64,000 nt of DNA from positions 62,001 through 126,000 of the forward strand of contig NZ_FNOH01000013.1 in the NCBI RefSeq assembly GCF_900106535.1, given 5' to 3'. A program made the translations under genes and the position numbers. This document shows, piece by piece, positions 53,556 to 62,946 of this stretch (position 1 is its first letter; each line of letters begins with the position of its first letter). The notes beneath the pieces were generated by a model, which saw only the letters and a program-made list of their open reading frames with translations, had not been told where the DNA came from and did not search any database. This DNA comes from Myxococcus xanthus (lineage in GTDB: Bacteria > Myxococcota > Myxococcia > Myxococcales > Myxococcaceae).

Positions 53556-54287
53556 CTAGCCGAACAGGTAGCCGAGGAGGGCCTCGCCGGCCTTCATTTC
53601 CTCCACCTCGACGGCGTTCGCCTCTTCGCGGGCGAACTTGACGGCCTGCTGCAATTTCTCCACGCGCTCCAGCAGGTCATTCATGCGCGTGGCGGGGAGC
53701 GCCCCCGAGAACTTCACCGTCTTCCAGTAACCGACGACGATGTCCTCGTAATAGACCTCCACCTGGGCCGGGTGCTTCTCGGTGGCCTCGGACTTCACGT
53801 GGTTGCGGGGAACCTTCTTCGTCTTCGCCGTCTGCACGGGCTCGGTGGCCCACAGGCCCTGCGCCGGGTCGGGAACCCACGACTCCGACGGGTCCAGCGT
53901 GGGCAGTTTCTTCACGAAGGTGTGAAGGTCCACCAACTGCTTCTCCAGGAAGAGCAGATACGTGGCGGGAACACCCTTGAGCAGGACCCTGCCATCCACG
54001 CGCACGTCCGCCTTCGCGTGACAGTTGGTGAGGTCCTTGGTGGCGGTGACGTCGAAGAGCCGGGTGAGAATCTCTTGCGTCTTCTTGAGGACGTCTTGCG
54101 TTCGTACCTGCACGCGGGTGGATTCGGGGGGGAAGCGCTCACCCTCCTCGTCGCGGGGCTGATACGTGCGGGAGATGCCGCTGAGCAACTGCGGCTTCTG
54201 GAGGTCGTGATGGGCCTGGGTCAGCTCTTGCTGGGAGCGGTTCTTGACGCCCTTCTCGACGGCGATGATCTGGTTCAGCTTCGGCAT
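53556..54287 (-). CDS. Conserved protein of unknown function (DUF7873-like)
   Basis: 243 aa, strongly patterned: MPKLNQIIAVEKGVKNRSQQ, LTQAHHDLQKPQLLSGISRT, RLFDVTATKDLTNCHAKADV, ATYLLFLEKQLVDLHTFVKK, LPTLDPSESWVPDPAQ, and KKVPRNHVKSEATEKHPAQV. I recognise this as a family shared by actinomycetes and myxobacteria, annotated as DUF7873 as I recall. It has no signal peptide and no known activity. Start MPKLNQ is the family N-terminus. The tRNA-like stretch begins just after its stop. Confidence 0.8.
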   Translation of the reverse strand: MPKLNQIIAVEKGVKNRSQQELTQAHHDLQKPQLLSGISRTYQPRDEEGERFPPESTRVQVRTQDVLKKTQEILTRLFDVTATKDLTNCHAKADVRVDGRVLLKGVPATYLLFLEKQLVDLHTFVKKLPTLDPSESWVPDPAQGLWATEPVQTAKTKKVPRNHVKSEATEKHPAQVEVYYEDIVVGYWKTVKFSGALPATRMNDLLERVEKLQQAVKFAREEANAVEVEEMKAGEALLGYLFG

Positions 54288-54558
54288 GACGGTACTTCCG
54301 ATTTTTCTGAAGAGTGGGTTGTCGCCCTCGACGCAGCATGGCGTCTTGCCCTGACGTGCAATGTGGGATTCTGGCCTGTAGGGGGAATTCAAGCGGGGGC
54401 AGCTAGGCGCCGGGAGTACGCCCCATCCGCAGCCGGCCCGGTGAGCCGGACGCCCGGGCCTCGTCCGTCGCAGTGTGTGCGTCCATGGGGGTGAGCCCTC
54501 ATGCATGACGTCAGCACAGCGCCGCGCCCGGAAGGTCGCGCGGAAGGAGACACGCGTC

Positions 54559-55140
54559 ATGACGGAGCAAGAGGCCTATGTGAAGCAGATGGATGCGGAG
54601 AAGCGGAGGCTCGACGCCCGGATTGCCGAAACGGAGGCGCAGGCAGACGTCCGCCAGGCGAGCGATGAGCTCAAGGACATGTCCGGCATTCGCCGCGTCT
54701 TCGACACGTTTCGCATCAAGCTGGATGAGCTGAGCAAGCGGCAGACGCAGAACTTCGAGCAGGGCAAGGCCGAACTCCGGAAGTCCTACGACGACACCAA
54801 TCAGGCCGTCATCGAGATGGATGCCAAGATGGCGCTTGTCCGTGCCGGCTACGAGCGCAAGCGTGAGGCGGAGCTTCGAGCGCTTGGCGCGCAGGTAGAT
54901 GGTTGGGAGGCGTCCGTCGCGCAGTCCCGGGCCGAGGACTCACGGCTCACGCGGCAGGAACTCCAGTTCATCCGGCGCTCACTCCAGGACACGGAGTCCG
55001 CGCTGCGCCGATTGATGAGCAGCCATGGTGAGAACTGGTCGAAGCTGAAGAAGGACTTCGAGGACTCGTGGCGAGAGCTGCGGGAGCGCTCCGACAAGAT
55101 TCGGAGGGGCGCGGACGTGCAGCCGTCCTCTCATGCCTGA
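54559..55140 (+). CDS. Coiled-coil protein of unknown function
   Basis: 193 aa, almost entirely charged helix (AEKRRLDARIAETEAQADVR, KLDELSKRQTQNFEQGKAEL, RRSLQDTESALRRLMSSHGE). GGAAGGAGACACGCGTC before the ATG is a strong start signal. No signal peptide. It is divergent from the DUF7873-like gene, 271 bases away. No family recognised. Confidence 0.75.
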   Translation: MTEQEAYVKQMDAEKRRLDARIAETEAQADVRQASDELKDMSGIRRVFDTFRIKLDELSKRQTQNFEQGKAELRKSYDDTNQAVIEMDAKMALVRAGYERKREAELRALGAQVDGWEASVAQSRAEDSRLTRQELQFIRRSLQDTESALRRLMSSHGENWSKLKKDFEDSWRELRERSDKIRRGADVQPSSHA

Positions 55141-55296
55141 ACCTGGAGGGTACGAGGTCCGGACCGGGTGAGGTCCGGCCTCGCGCCGGGGATTGCGGAC
55201 GCTGCGTCAGAACGCGCGGTTCACCGCGTAGCCGCATCACCCCAGGACTGCGCCAGCTTGCGCGTGGGTTCCTGGAAACAAAGTTCTGCCTGTGTC

Positions 55297-56517
55297 TTAG
55301 GTTTTCCTGCGAACGTACTCCCAAGCTTCGATGAGCCTGCGCGTTTCTTCCTGCGCCAGGGCCTGCAGCTTGGGGCCGAGCTGCGCGACCTTGTCCGGAT
55401 GATACTGGGCCACCAGTGACAAGTAGGCTCGCCGTGCATCCGCGAGCGGAGTGCCGGGCGTGATTCCCAGCACCTCCCAGGCAGAAGCCACCGGCTCCGG
55501 TTCAGGCGCGCGAGGCGCTTCGGTACGAGGCTCCGGTTCAGGCTCAGGCTCCGCGTCTGGCGTGTCGTCCGCGTCGTCGGCGTCCTCGGCGGTGTCCTCG
55601 GCCTCCGCTTCTTCCTCCTCCTCGGGGGGCTCGGCGGGAGGCGCGGGCCGGTCGAAGCCCACGCCGCAGGTGGTGCACAGGAGCCGCTCCTGGGGCTCGC
55701 CGGAGGCCGAGGGAACCACGCGTGTGTCGAAGCAGTCCCCACACACGATGTTGCGGCACGACTCGCAGCGCGCGGCGGAGGGAGCGTCGTCCAGGTCCTG
55801 GCCGCACCGGAGGCAGTCGTCTGGCAGGGGGGCTTCTTCGCCACACCGCACGCAGTGGGCCCACGCGCGGTCCAAGCGGTGCTCGCACTCGGTGCACTCC
55901 AGGTCGCCACCGCTCGCGGGCTCCCAGTGCTTCGTTTCTCCGCACCACGGGCAGTAGGGCATCAGCCACGCCAGCTTCCCGGTGCAGTCATCCGCGTCGC
56001 AGTCGAACTCGAGCCGGTAGCCCTGGGCCACGGGCTCGGGCGCGTTGGCTTCGTCGAAGGACTCGCCACATGCCCAGCAGTGATTGAAGAGCGGGTGCGA
56101 GGGTGCCTCGCACGCCACGCAGACGGGGTTGCCGTGCTCGGCCCTCCATTCGACTTCGTCGCCGCAGCCAGGGCAGAAGCCCATGGCCTGCGTGACGTCC
56201 GGGTGCTGGCAGGATGACCTCGCCGCGTGGGCGGCCCGCTCGCGTTGTCCAGGCGGGGCGGGGAACGGAGGCTTGATGCCTCGCTCCGTCAGGTGCTCCC
56301 ACCAGCAGGCGCGGCAGACGCGGCCCCGGGCCTTCCGGTTCTCGTGGCCGGGCGCCACCGGGCGTTGCCGGAAGTCACCGGCCTCCAGGACCTGCGTGCT
56401 CAGGCACACCTGGCAGACCGTGTCGCCGCAAACCTCGCAGCTTCCCGCGAGGCGGCGGACGCCCAGGCCCAGGATGCCGGCGGTCAGCACCTCCCTGCAG
56501 CACGGGCAGGCTCGCAT
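55297..56517 (-). CDS. Multiple zinc-ribbon protein with C-terminal J domain
   Basis: 406 aa. At least ten CxxC-type knuckles fill residues 1-285 (CPCCREV, CEVCGDTVCQVC, CRACWWE, CPGCGDEVEW, CWACGESFDEAN, CPWCGETKHWE, CVRCGEEAP, CLRCGQDLDD, CESCRNIVCGDC, CTTCGVGFD). An acidic Glu/Asp/Pro linker (~290-340) leads to a J domain at ~345-406 with HPD at 373-375 (QYHPDKVAQL). J domains recruit Hsp70. The zinc array may capture clients. A start 63 bases upstream is possible. Confidence 0.85.
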   Translation of the reverse strand: MRACPCCREVLTAGILGLGVRRLAGSCEVCGDTVCQVCLSTQVLEAGDFRQRPVAPGHENRKARGRVCRACWWEHLTERGIKPPFPAPPGQRERAAHAARSSCQHPDVTQAMGFCPGCGDEVEWRAEHGNPVCVACEAPSHPLFNHCWACGESFDEANAPEPVAQGYRLEFDCDADDCTGKLAWLMPYCPWCGETKHWEPASGGDLECTECEHRLDRAWAHCVRCGEEAPLPDDCLRCGQDLDDAPSAARCESCRNIVCGDCFDTRVVPSASGEPQERLLCTTCGVGFDRPAPPAEPPEEEEEAEAEDTAEDADDADDTPDAEPEPEPEPRTEAPRAPEPEPVASAWEVLGITPGTPLADARRAYLSLVAQYHPDKVAQLGPKLQALAQEETRRLIEAWEYVRRKT

Positions 56518-56781
56518 GGACTTCTCTCGCGGGATGGCCGGGCCGGGATAGGGCTCGGGTTGCGGGTGGGCCCCACGCATGCCCCATCCGGCCGGCCAGG
56601 TCCAGCGCGCTCGCTCACAGCCCTGTTCGGCAAACCCAGGGAAAATAGGACGGCGGCGGGGTGGAGGAAAAGCCGGGGGTAGTGGCTTTCGAAGCCGCGT
56701 GGACGCGCTTAATCCAGGCTATATCCAGGGTTTGGGACGTCTTCGCGACGCGCCCGTGCCCTCTACACCAGGACGAACCAC

Positions 56782-57726
56782 GTGGCCGGAAGCAGCCTCC
56801 TCACCCTGATTGATGACATTGCCAGCCTGCTGGACGACATCGCGGCGATGACGAAGGTCGCGACCCGAAAGACCGCTGGTGTGCTTGGGGATGACCTCGC
56901 CCTCAATGCCCAGCAGGTCTCCGGCGTCAGCGCCGACCGCGAACTGCCCGTCGTCTGGGCCGTCGCCAAGGGCTCGATGGTCAACAAGGCGATTCTGGTG
57001 CCCGCGGCGCTGGCCATCAGCGCGCTGGCGCCCTGGGCCATCATCCCGCTGCTGATGCTGGGTGGCGCCTTCCTGTGCTTCGAGGGCTTCGAGAAGGTGG
57101 CCCAGAAGTTCCTGCACGGCAAGGAGGAGCAGGCGGCGCAGAAGCAGGAGCGCGTCAATGCAGTGGCGGACCCGTCGGTGGACCTGGTCGCCATGGAGAA
57201 GGACAAGATAAAGGGCGCGATCCGCACCGACTTCATCTTGTCCGCCGAAATCGTCGTCATTTCGCTCGGAACGCTCACCGCCGCGTCCTTCGGGATGCAG
57301 GTTGCCGTGCTGACGGGCATCGCACTCCTCATGACGGTGGGCGTGTACGGCCTGGTCGCGGGCATCGTGAAGCTCGACGACGCGGGCCTCTACCTGATGA
57401 AGGCGGAGGGCGGGGTCAAGCGGAGCCTGGGCCGGGGCATCCTGGCCACCGCGCCATATCTGATGAAGGGGCTCGGCATCGTGGGCACGGCCGCCATGTT
57501 CATGGTGGGCGGCGGCATCCTCACGCACGGCATCGCGCCCCTGCATCACTTCATCGAGCACGCGACCGCCGCGGTTGCGGCGGTGCCAGGCGTTGGCGGA
57601 CTGCTGGGCGCGCTCGTGCCGTCTCTGATGAACGCGGTGGCCGGCGTCATCGCGGGTGGCCTCATCGTTCTGCTGGTGACGGGCGCCACGCGGGCCTTCC
57701 AGTCCGTACGGGCCAAGCCGAGCTGA
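56782..57726 (+). CDS. DUF808 family inner-membrane protein (YedI-like)
   Basis: 314 aa from a [80 protein letters not shown] and a series of hydrophobic segments follow the family order, with [20 protein letters not shown] in the middle and [20 protein letters not shown] near the end. Function is unknown in the family. A 14-bp hairpin follows. Confidence 0.9.
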   Translation: MAGSSLLTLIDDIASLLDDIAAMTKVATRKTAGVLGDDLALNAQQVSGVSADRELPVVWAVAKGSMVNKAILVPAALAISALAPWAIIPLLMLGGAFLCFEGFEKVAQKFLHGKEEQAAQKQERVNAVADPSVDLVAMEKDKIKGAIRTDFILSAEIVVISLGTLTAASFGMQVAVLTGIALLMTVGVYGLVAGIVKLDDAGLYLMKAEGGVKRSLGRGILATAPYLMKGLGIVGTAAMFMVGGGILTHGIAPLHHFIEHATAAVAAVPGVGGLLGALVPSLMNAVAGVIAGGLIVLLVTGATRAFQSVRAKPS

Positions 57727-57735
57727 GCCAGGTTG

Positions 57736-57770
57736 CCCCTGCGTGCCCGAGTGTTCCGGGCACGCAGGGG
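57736..57770. terminator. 14-bp perfect hairpin between convergent genes
   Basis: CCCCTGCGTGCCCG (57736-57749) pairs fully with CGGGCACGCAGGGG (57757-57770) around a 7-base loop. It sits between the DUF808 gene and the convergent oxidoreductase gene, so it may serve both. Confidence 0.7.
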
Positions 57771-57789
57771 GTGCTTCACGCGTCGGCCG

Positions 57790-58818
57790 TCATGCCGTTT
57801 CGTCCACCTTCACCACGAGCTTGCCGAAGTTGCGGCCTTCCAGCAGCCCGACGAAGGCCTCGGGCGCATGGTCGAGCCCGTTGACGATGTCCTCGCGGTA
57901 GCGCACGCGTCCCTCGCGCACCCATGCGCTCATGTCCCGGTAGAAATCCGGGAGCTGGCTGACGAACTCCGTCTGGATGAAGCCTCGCAGCGTCAGGCTC
58001 TTGGAGAGCACGTCGCGCATGACGAGGGGCAGCCGGTTCGGGCCCTCGAAGGGACCCGTGCTGTTGTACCAGGCGATGAGGCCGCAGACGGGGACTCTCG
58101 CGAACGGATTGAGGAGCGGGAAGACGGCGTCCCAGACCGCGCCGCCCACGTTCTCGAAGTAAACGTCCACGCCCTTGGGGCAGGCTTCCTTCAAACGCTC
58201 GGCGAAGTCCGGAGCGTGGTGGTCCACGACGGCGTCGAAGCCAAGCTCGTCACGCACGTACGCGCACTTCTCCGGTCCGCCCGCGATGCCCACCGCTCGC
58301 GCGCCCTTGATTCTGGCCAACTGCCCCACCGTCGCGCCGACAGGACCGCTGGCCGCGGCGACGACCACCGTCTCACCGGGCTGAGGCCGTCCAATCGTGA
58401 AGAGGCCCGAGTAGGCGGTGAATCCCGGCATGCCGAGCACGCCCAGCGCGGTGGAGACAGGGGCGGCGGCCGGGTCGAGCTTGCGCAGACCTTCACCCTT
58501 GGACAGCGAATAGGTCTGCCAGCCCGAGTAGGAGAGGACGATGTCGCCTTCCGCGTAGCCCGGGTGTCGGGAGCGGACGACGCGGGCGACGGTGCCGCCG
58601 ACGATGACCTCGCCCAGGTCCAGTGGGCGGGCGTACGACTTCGCGGTGCTCATCCGGCCTCGCATGTACGGGTCCAGCGACAGGTACTGGACCTTCAGCA
58701 GGAGCTCACCTTCGCCGGGCTCCGGTACGGAGACGTCCTCGATGCGGAAGTTCTCCCCAGTGGGACGTCCTTCGGGCCGGGATGCGAGCACGATTCGTCG
58801 GTTGGTCAGGTCTCTCAA
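57790..58818 (-). CDS. NADP-dependent MDR-family oxidoreductase (prostaglandin-reductase/CurA-like)
   Basis: 342 aa from a TTG at 58818 with GGGAGGAATCCG upstream; a longer TTG start at 58836 lacks such a site. YLSLDPYMRGRMS is the family signature. The cofactor motif ASGPVGATVGQLARIKGARA and VDVYFENVGGAVWDAV follow, then GFIQTEFVSQLPDFYRDM. These zinc-free enzymes reduce double bonds of alkenals and enones with NADPH, often as detoxification. Convergent with DUF808; divergent from hflK. Confidence 0.9.
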   Translation of the reverse strand: MRDLTNRRIVLASRPEGRPTGENFRIEDVSVPEPGEGELLLKVQYLSLDPYMRGRMSTAKSYARPLDLGEVIVGGTVARVVRSRHPGYAEGDIVLSYSGWQTYSLSKGEGLRKLDPAAAPVSTALGVLGMPGFTAYSGLFTIGRPQPGETVVVAAASGPVGATVGQLARIKGARAVGIAGGPEKCAYVRDELGFDAVVDHHAPDFAERLKEACPKGVDVYFENVGGAVWDAVFPLLNPFARVPVCGLIAWYNSTGPFEGPNRLPLVMRDVLSKSLTLRGFIQTEFVSQLPDFYRDMSAWVREGRVRYREDIVNGLDHAPEAFVGLLEGRNFGKLVVKVDETA

Positions 58819-59018
58819 CGGATTCCTCCCTGGCAAGTGCGGCTTCCCTAATGACCGTGCCGTGGAGCGTCAATCGAAGTGACCGGAGTGACATGCCCAT
58901 ACCGGTCAAGCGCGTGAGCGCTGCGCATGGTGCCCGGCTGGCTGGAATTCTCGTGGCGCCCCTTGCATGAGCAGCCTGTACGGGGGAAGACGGATGGATG
59001 TCATGGAATCCTCGCGTC

Positions 59019-60068
59019 ATGAATTCCGACCCACGAGGGCGGGACCCGTCAGACGTCCTACGTGAGCTTCGGCGGCAACTGGGGCCTGGAATCGGGCGCC
59101 GCATCCTGTTCGCGGTGCTCGGCCTGTTCCTGCTGGTGGGGCTGATGACCAGCTACGCCCAGGTGGAGCCGGACGAAGTGGGCGTCATCCTCCGGCTGGG
59201 GCGCTTCGTGGGAACGGTGGAGCCGGGCCCGCATTTCCGGATGCCCTTCTGGGTGGACCGCATCGTGAAGGTCCCGGTGCAGCGTCAGCTCAAGGCGGAG
59301 TTCGGATTCCGCACGGAGGCCTCCCGCTCGCGCATGGGCTCTGCCTATGCGGCGGAGTCATCGGACACGAAGCGCGAGTCGCTCATGCTCACCGGTGACC
59401 TCAACGTCGCGGTGGTGGAGTGGATCGTCCAGTACAAGATCAAGGACCCGTACAAGTATCTCTTCAAGGTGAAGAACGTGGAGAGCATGCTTCGGGACAT
59501 CTCCGAGGCCTCGATGCGGGCCGTCGTGGGAGACCACTCGGTGAATGAGGTCCTCACCACGGGCCGCCAGGCGGTGGCCACCCAGGCCAAGCTGCTGCTC
59601 CAGGACCTGGCGGACCGCTACGAGACGGGCGTGGACATCCAGCAGGTGGTCCTCCAGGACGTGAACCCGCCCGACCCGGTGAAGCCGTCCTTCAACGAGG
59701 TGAACCAGGCCATCCAGGAGAAGGAGCGCGTCATCAACGAGGCCTATGCCGAGCTGAACCGCGTCATCCCCCGCGCGAAGGGCGAGGCCGAGGAGGCGCT
59801 GCGCAGCGCCGAGGGCTATGCCATTGAGCGTGTGAACCGCGCCAAGGGGGAGGCGGACCGCTTCGCTCGCGTCTACGAGGAGTACCGCAAGGCGCCGGAC
59901 GTCACCCGCCGCCGCATGTACCTGGAGACCGTGAGCCAGGTGCTCCGGAGCGCCGGGCAGAAGGTCGTCTTGGATGAGTCCGTCAAGGGGCTCACGCCGC
60001 TGTTGAACATGCAGGCGACCGACCCCGCGGTGTCCGGGAGCGCGAGCCAGACGGAGGGCCGCCGATGA
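59019..60068 (+). CDS. hflK: FtsH protease regulator HflK
   Basis: 349 aa. One N-terminal membrane segment (ILFAVLGLFLLVGLMTSYA) anchors an SPFH/band-7 domain: QVEPDEVGVILRLGRFVGTV, EPGPHFRMPFWVDRIVKVPV, LTGDLNVAVVEWIVQYKIKD, and helical NQAIQEKERVINEAYAELNR. HflK and HflC form a periplasm-facing cage around FtsH and modulate it. The stop overlaps the hflC start by 4 bases. The ftsH gene is not nearby. Confidence 0.92.
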   Translation: MNSDPRGRDPSDVLRELRRQLGPGIGRRILFAVLGLFLLVGLMTSYAQVEPDEVGVILRLGRFVGTVEPGPHFRMPFWVDRIVKVPVQRQLKAEFGFRTEASRSRMGSAYAAESSDTKRESLMLTGDLNVAVVEWIVQYKIKDPYKYLFKVKNVESMLRDISEASMRAVVGDHSVNEVLTTGRQAVATQAKLLLQDLADRYETGVDIQQVVLQDVNPPDPVKPSFNEVNQAIQEKERVINEAYAELNRVIPRAKGEAEEALRSAEGYAIERVNRAKGEADRFARVYEEYRKAPDVTRRRMYLETVSQVLRSAGQKVVLDESVKGLTPLLNMQATDPAVSGSASQTEGRR

Positions 60069-61006
60069 GCCGCCTTGTCATTCCCCTTGGCGTATTGGCC
60101 GTCCTGGCCGTGGTGCTGGGCTTCTCCGCGACCTACACCCTGAGCGAGCACGAGCAGGCCGTCATCACGCGGTTCGGCGAGCCGAAGGGCGCGTCCGTCG
60201 TAGACCCGGGGCTCCACTTCAAGATGCCCTTTGTCGACACGGTGAACCGCTTCGACAAGCGGTGGCTGGACTGGCGCGGTGACCCGAACCAGATACCCAC
60301 CAAGGACAAGAAGTACATCTGGGTGGACACCTTTGGTCGCTGGCGCATCGTGGACCCGCTGCGCTTCTTTCAGCGCCTGCGGGACGAGCGCAACGCGCAG
60401 TCCCGGCTCGACGACATCATCGACGGTGAGACGCGCAACACCATCGCGTCGTTCGCGCTGATTGAGGCGGTCCGCTCCACGAACCGTCCCTTCGAGGACG
60501 ACGAGTACACCGCCGAGACGGAGCGGGCGGAGTCGCTGGAGCAGGTCGCCCAGGGGCGGGACAAGCTCACTCGCCAGATTCGGCTGCGGGCCGCGGAGAT
60601 CGTCAAGGAGTTCGGGGTGGAGCTGGTCGACGTGCAGATCCGCCGCATCAACTACGTGGACGAGGTCCAGGTGAAGGTGTTCGAGCGGATGATCTCCGAG
60701 CGCAAGCGCATCGCCGAGCGCTCCCGCTCGGAGGGCATGGGCCGCGCGGCGGAGGTCCGGGGCCAGCGTGAGCGTGACTTGAAGGAGATCCGCTCGGCGG
60801 CCTACCGCAAGGCCCAGGACGTCACCGGCGCCGCGGACGCCGAGGCGACGAAGATCTACGCGGAGGCCTTCGGCCGGGACCCGGAGTTCTACCAGTTCAT
60901 GCGGACGCTGGAGGCCTACCCGGACGTCGTGGACAGCTCCACGTCGCTGTTCCTGGGCGGCGAGTCCGAGTTCTACCGGTACCTGCGCAGCAGCTCCAAG
61001 AAGTAG
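60065..61006 (+). CDS. hflC: FtsH protease regulator HflC
   Basis: 313 aa. A membrane segment (LVIPLGVLAVLAVVLGFSAT) is followed by LSEHEQAVITRFGEPKGASV, LHFKMPFVDTVNRFDKRWLD, RWRIVDPLRFFQRLRDERNA, VELVDVQIRRINYVDEVQVK and FERMISERKRIAERSRSEGM, all in HflC order. The ATG overlaps the hflK stop (ATGA), giving equal output of the two partners. A hairpin follows 10 bases downstream. Confidence 0.93.
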   Translation: MSRLVIPLGVLAVLAVVLGFSATYTLSEHEQAVITRFGEPKGASVVDPGLHFKMPFVDTVNRFDKRWLDWRGDPNQIPTKDKKYIWVDTFGRWRIVDPLRFFQRLRDERNAQSRLDDIIDGETRNTIASFALIEAVRSTNRPFEDDEYTAETERAESLEQVAQGRDKLTRQIRLRAAEIVKEFGVELVDVQIRRINYVDEVQVKVFERMISERKRIAERSRSEGMGRAAEVRGQRERDLKEIRSAAYRKAQDVTGAADAEATKIYAEAFGRDPEFYQFMRTLEAYPDVVDSSTSLFLGGESEFYRYLRSSSKK

Positions 61007-61015
61007 GCGGGAAGG

Positions 61016-61053
61016 GCGGGGCGTCAACGGCATCCTGGCCGCTGATGCCCCGC
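61016..61053 (+). terminator. Terminator-like hairpin after hflC
   Basis: GCGGGGCGTCA (61016-61026) pairs with TGATGCCCCGC (61043-61053), 11 pairs with one G-U, starting 10 bases after the hflC stop. No T-tract. Confidence 0.55.
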
Positions 61054-61299
61054 TGCCGTGCCGTACTTGCGGTGATTCGTGCCGCCGCGAGCGAGGTGGA
61101 GGACTGGGCTCACTCCGCAGGTGACTGAGTGCATCTGTGCAAGCACCGCATCCGGCTGCCTGGTTGGTTTGGGCCATGAAGCGGTTGCTCCATCAAGGCG
61201 TTCACTCCCTCTGTTGCTCTGCGCCCGTTGGAGGGAGCGGTGCGGTGTCGGCGCTGCGGTGGAAGGAATCTCTGGGGCGCTGCTTCGTTCAGTGGCGCG

Positions 61300-62223
61300 A
61301 TGCACGGGTCCTTGAAATGCAACAACGCACGCGACGCCGCGGCGGAGGCGCCTGGCGCCAGAGAAGGCGTCTGGCAGCCTGGCTACCTCCAACGGCTGCG
61401 CATCGCGCCGCCGTGGGCGCTTCTCCTGCTCACGTTCCTGACGGGATGCCCGCTCGCGGAGAACTACACCGATGAGGCCGGCCCCCGGTACAGCGGCGAC
61501 CATCGGAAGCCTGATACCGTCTCCTCCGAGGCGCCCGCTTCCATCACCGTGGTGACGTTCAACTTGTCCTTCGCGGAAAAGGTCACCGAGGCCATCACCG
61601 CGCTCTCAAGGCCTCCGCTCGCGGGGGCGGATGTCATCGCGATGCAGGAGATGGACGCCGCGTCCGTCGACCGCATCGCAAGTGAGCTGGGGTTGGCCTA
61701 CGTCTACTACCCTGCCTCCGTGCAGGTGGACGACGACGACTTCGGGAACGCGCTTTTGAGCCGGTGGCCCATCGTCGCGGACCGGAAAGTCCACCTTCCA
61801 CATGACGACCCGTACCATCAGCGCCGCCGCATCGCGGTCCTCGCGACGTTGGACATCGGTGGGACCCTGGTTCAAACGGCCTCCGTGCACAACGCCACGC
61901 CCATCGTCGGGCTCGGCGGGCGGCTGGACCAGGCGGAGACCATCATCGACGCGATGGAGGGGACGGGACCCGTGCAGGTCATCGCCGGTGACTTCAATAC
62001 CTCGGACCCGGGAAGCCTGAGGCAGATGGTGAAGCTGTTTTCCGAGCGGGACTTCCAATGGGCCTCGGAAGGCGTGGGGGACACGGTGGACTCCGTGATT
62101 GGCGGCCTCCCGCTCGACTTCGTCTTCGCCCAGGGGCTCGCTCCGCTGGAGCGCGGCGTGGACCGGCGTCCCGCGGGGAGCGACCACCATCCCGTTTGGG
62201 TGCGGTTCGCATGGCCCCGATGA
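61300..62223 (+). CDS. Endonuclease/exonuclease/phosphatase family lipoprotein
   Basis: 307 aa from the ATG at 61300 (MHGSLKCNNARDAA); 61228 is an alternative. The signal WALLLLTFLTGC is preceded by an unusually long ~40-residue N-region, so the true start may be an undetected later codon. The EEP motifs are VVTFNLSFAEKV, ADVIAMQEMDAASVDRIAS, QVIAGDFNTSDPGSLRQM and GSDHHPVWVRF. It is likely a membrane-held nuclease or phosphatase. Its stop overlaps the next start. Confidence 0.8.
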   Translation: MHGSLKCNNARDAAAEAPGAREGVWQPGYLQRLRIAPPWALLLLTFLTGCPLAENYTDEAGPRYSGDHRKPDTVSSEAPASITVVTFNLSFAEKVTEAITALSRPPLAGADVIAMQEMDAASVDRIASELGLAYVYYPASVQVDDDDFGNALLSRWPIVADRKVHLPHDDPYHQRRRIAVLATLDIGGTLVQTASVHNATPIVGLGGRLDQAETIIDAMEGTGPVQVIAGDFNTSDPGSLRQMVKLFSERDFQWASEGVGDTVDSVIGGLPLDFVFAQGLAPLERGVDRRPAGSDHHPVWVRFAWPR

Positions 62224-62891
62224 TGCGAGGCTTCGGCACACGGGCACTATGGGTGGGCGGGGCGCTCGTTCTCGCTCCTGGCTGTCTGAGCGGTGCGCGG
62301 AACATCGGCGCTGCGACAACCCCCGTTGGGACGACAGAGGTCGGCGTTTCATTGAACGCGCTGGCCTTCGAGCGTGGGCGGGAACAGGCGTACCTCCCCA
62401 GCCCCGAGCTCACCTTCCGCAAGGGCGCTGGCGAGAACTGGGATTGGGGCGGCCGTCTCACGTTGCTGGGCCTGGAGCTTGGAACACGGCACCGGCTCAT
62501 CGAGGAGTCCCGGTGGACGTGGTCCGTCGCTCCGAGCGCGGGAATCTGGTACGTGCCCGTCACCAACAACTACACGGAGCCCGTCAATCTCCGGCTCGGC
62601 GCGCAGACGCTGCTCGACTATCGGCTGAGCCGCGCGTGGACTCTGACTGGTGGCGCATCGCTGACGGGCGCCTTCGCGGGACCGCTCACCGCCTTTCAAG
62701 GGCGGTTCAATGGCGCGAACCTGTTGCTCGCACCGGGAGGTTCACTGGGCATCGGGTATCGCTTGAGCCCCTCCTTCGAAGTGCGAGCAGAGGGGGGCCT
62801 CGAGTTTCCCCTGGGCCTGAGGGGTGGGAGCCGCCCGCCCGCCGGCTATACCGGGCTGACGTTCCGCTGGAGCCGTGCCGACCGTCGATGA
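62220..62891 (+). CDS. Outer-membrane barrel-like lipoprotein coupled to the EEP gene
   Basis: 223 aa from the ATG at 62220 that overlaps the upstream stop (ATGA); 62211 is an alternative. The signal LWVGGALVLAPGC has a lipobox-like APGC. The rest is strand-rich (TEVGVSLNALAFERGREQ, WGGRLTLLGLELGTRHR, GIWYVPVTNNYTEPVNLRLG, LLLAPGGSLGIGYRLS, GYTGLTFRWSRADRR), ending as a barrel strand. Function unknown. Confidence 0.7.
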   Translation: MMRGFGTRALWVGGALVLAPGCLSGARNIGAATTPVGTTEVGVSLNALAFERGREQAYLPSPELTFRKGAGENWDWGGRLTLLGLELGTRHRLIEESRWTWSVAPSAGIWYVPVTNNYTEPVNLRLGAQTLLDYRLSRAWTLTGGASLTGAFAGPLTAFQGRFNGANLLLAPGGSLGIGYRLSPSFEVRAEGGLEFPLGLRGGSRPPAGYTGLTFRWSRADRR

Positions 62892-62902
62892 CGGTGCACG
62901 CA

Positions 62903-62933
62903 CCACCAGGGCCTCCCGGAGCGGCCCTGGTGG
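62903..62933. terminator. 11-bp perfect hairpin between convergent genes
   Basis: CCACCAGGGCC (62903-62913) pairs with GGCCCTGGTGG (62923-62933) around 9 bases, between the barrel-like gene stop and the stop of the secreted protein gene on the minus strand. Confidence 0.65.
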
Positions 62934-62946
62934 CGCGAGCTTCAAC

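Noticed and set aside
53271-53560. tmRNA or permuted two-piece tmRNA
   Set aside because: The D-arm is tRNA-like rather than the tmRNA form, no tag reading frame ending in Ala-Leu-Ala-Ala was found, and the length is too short.
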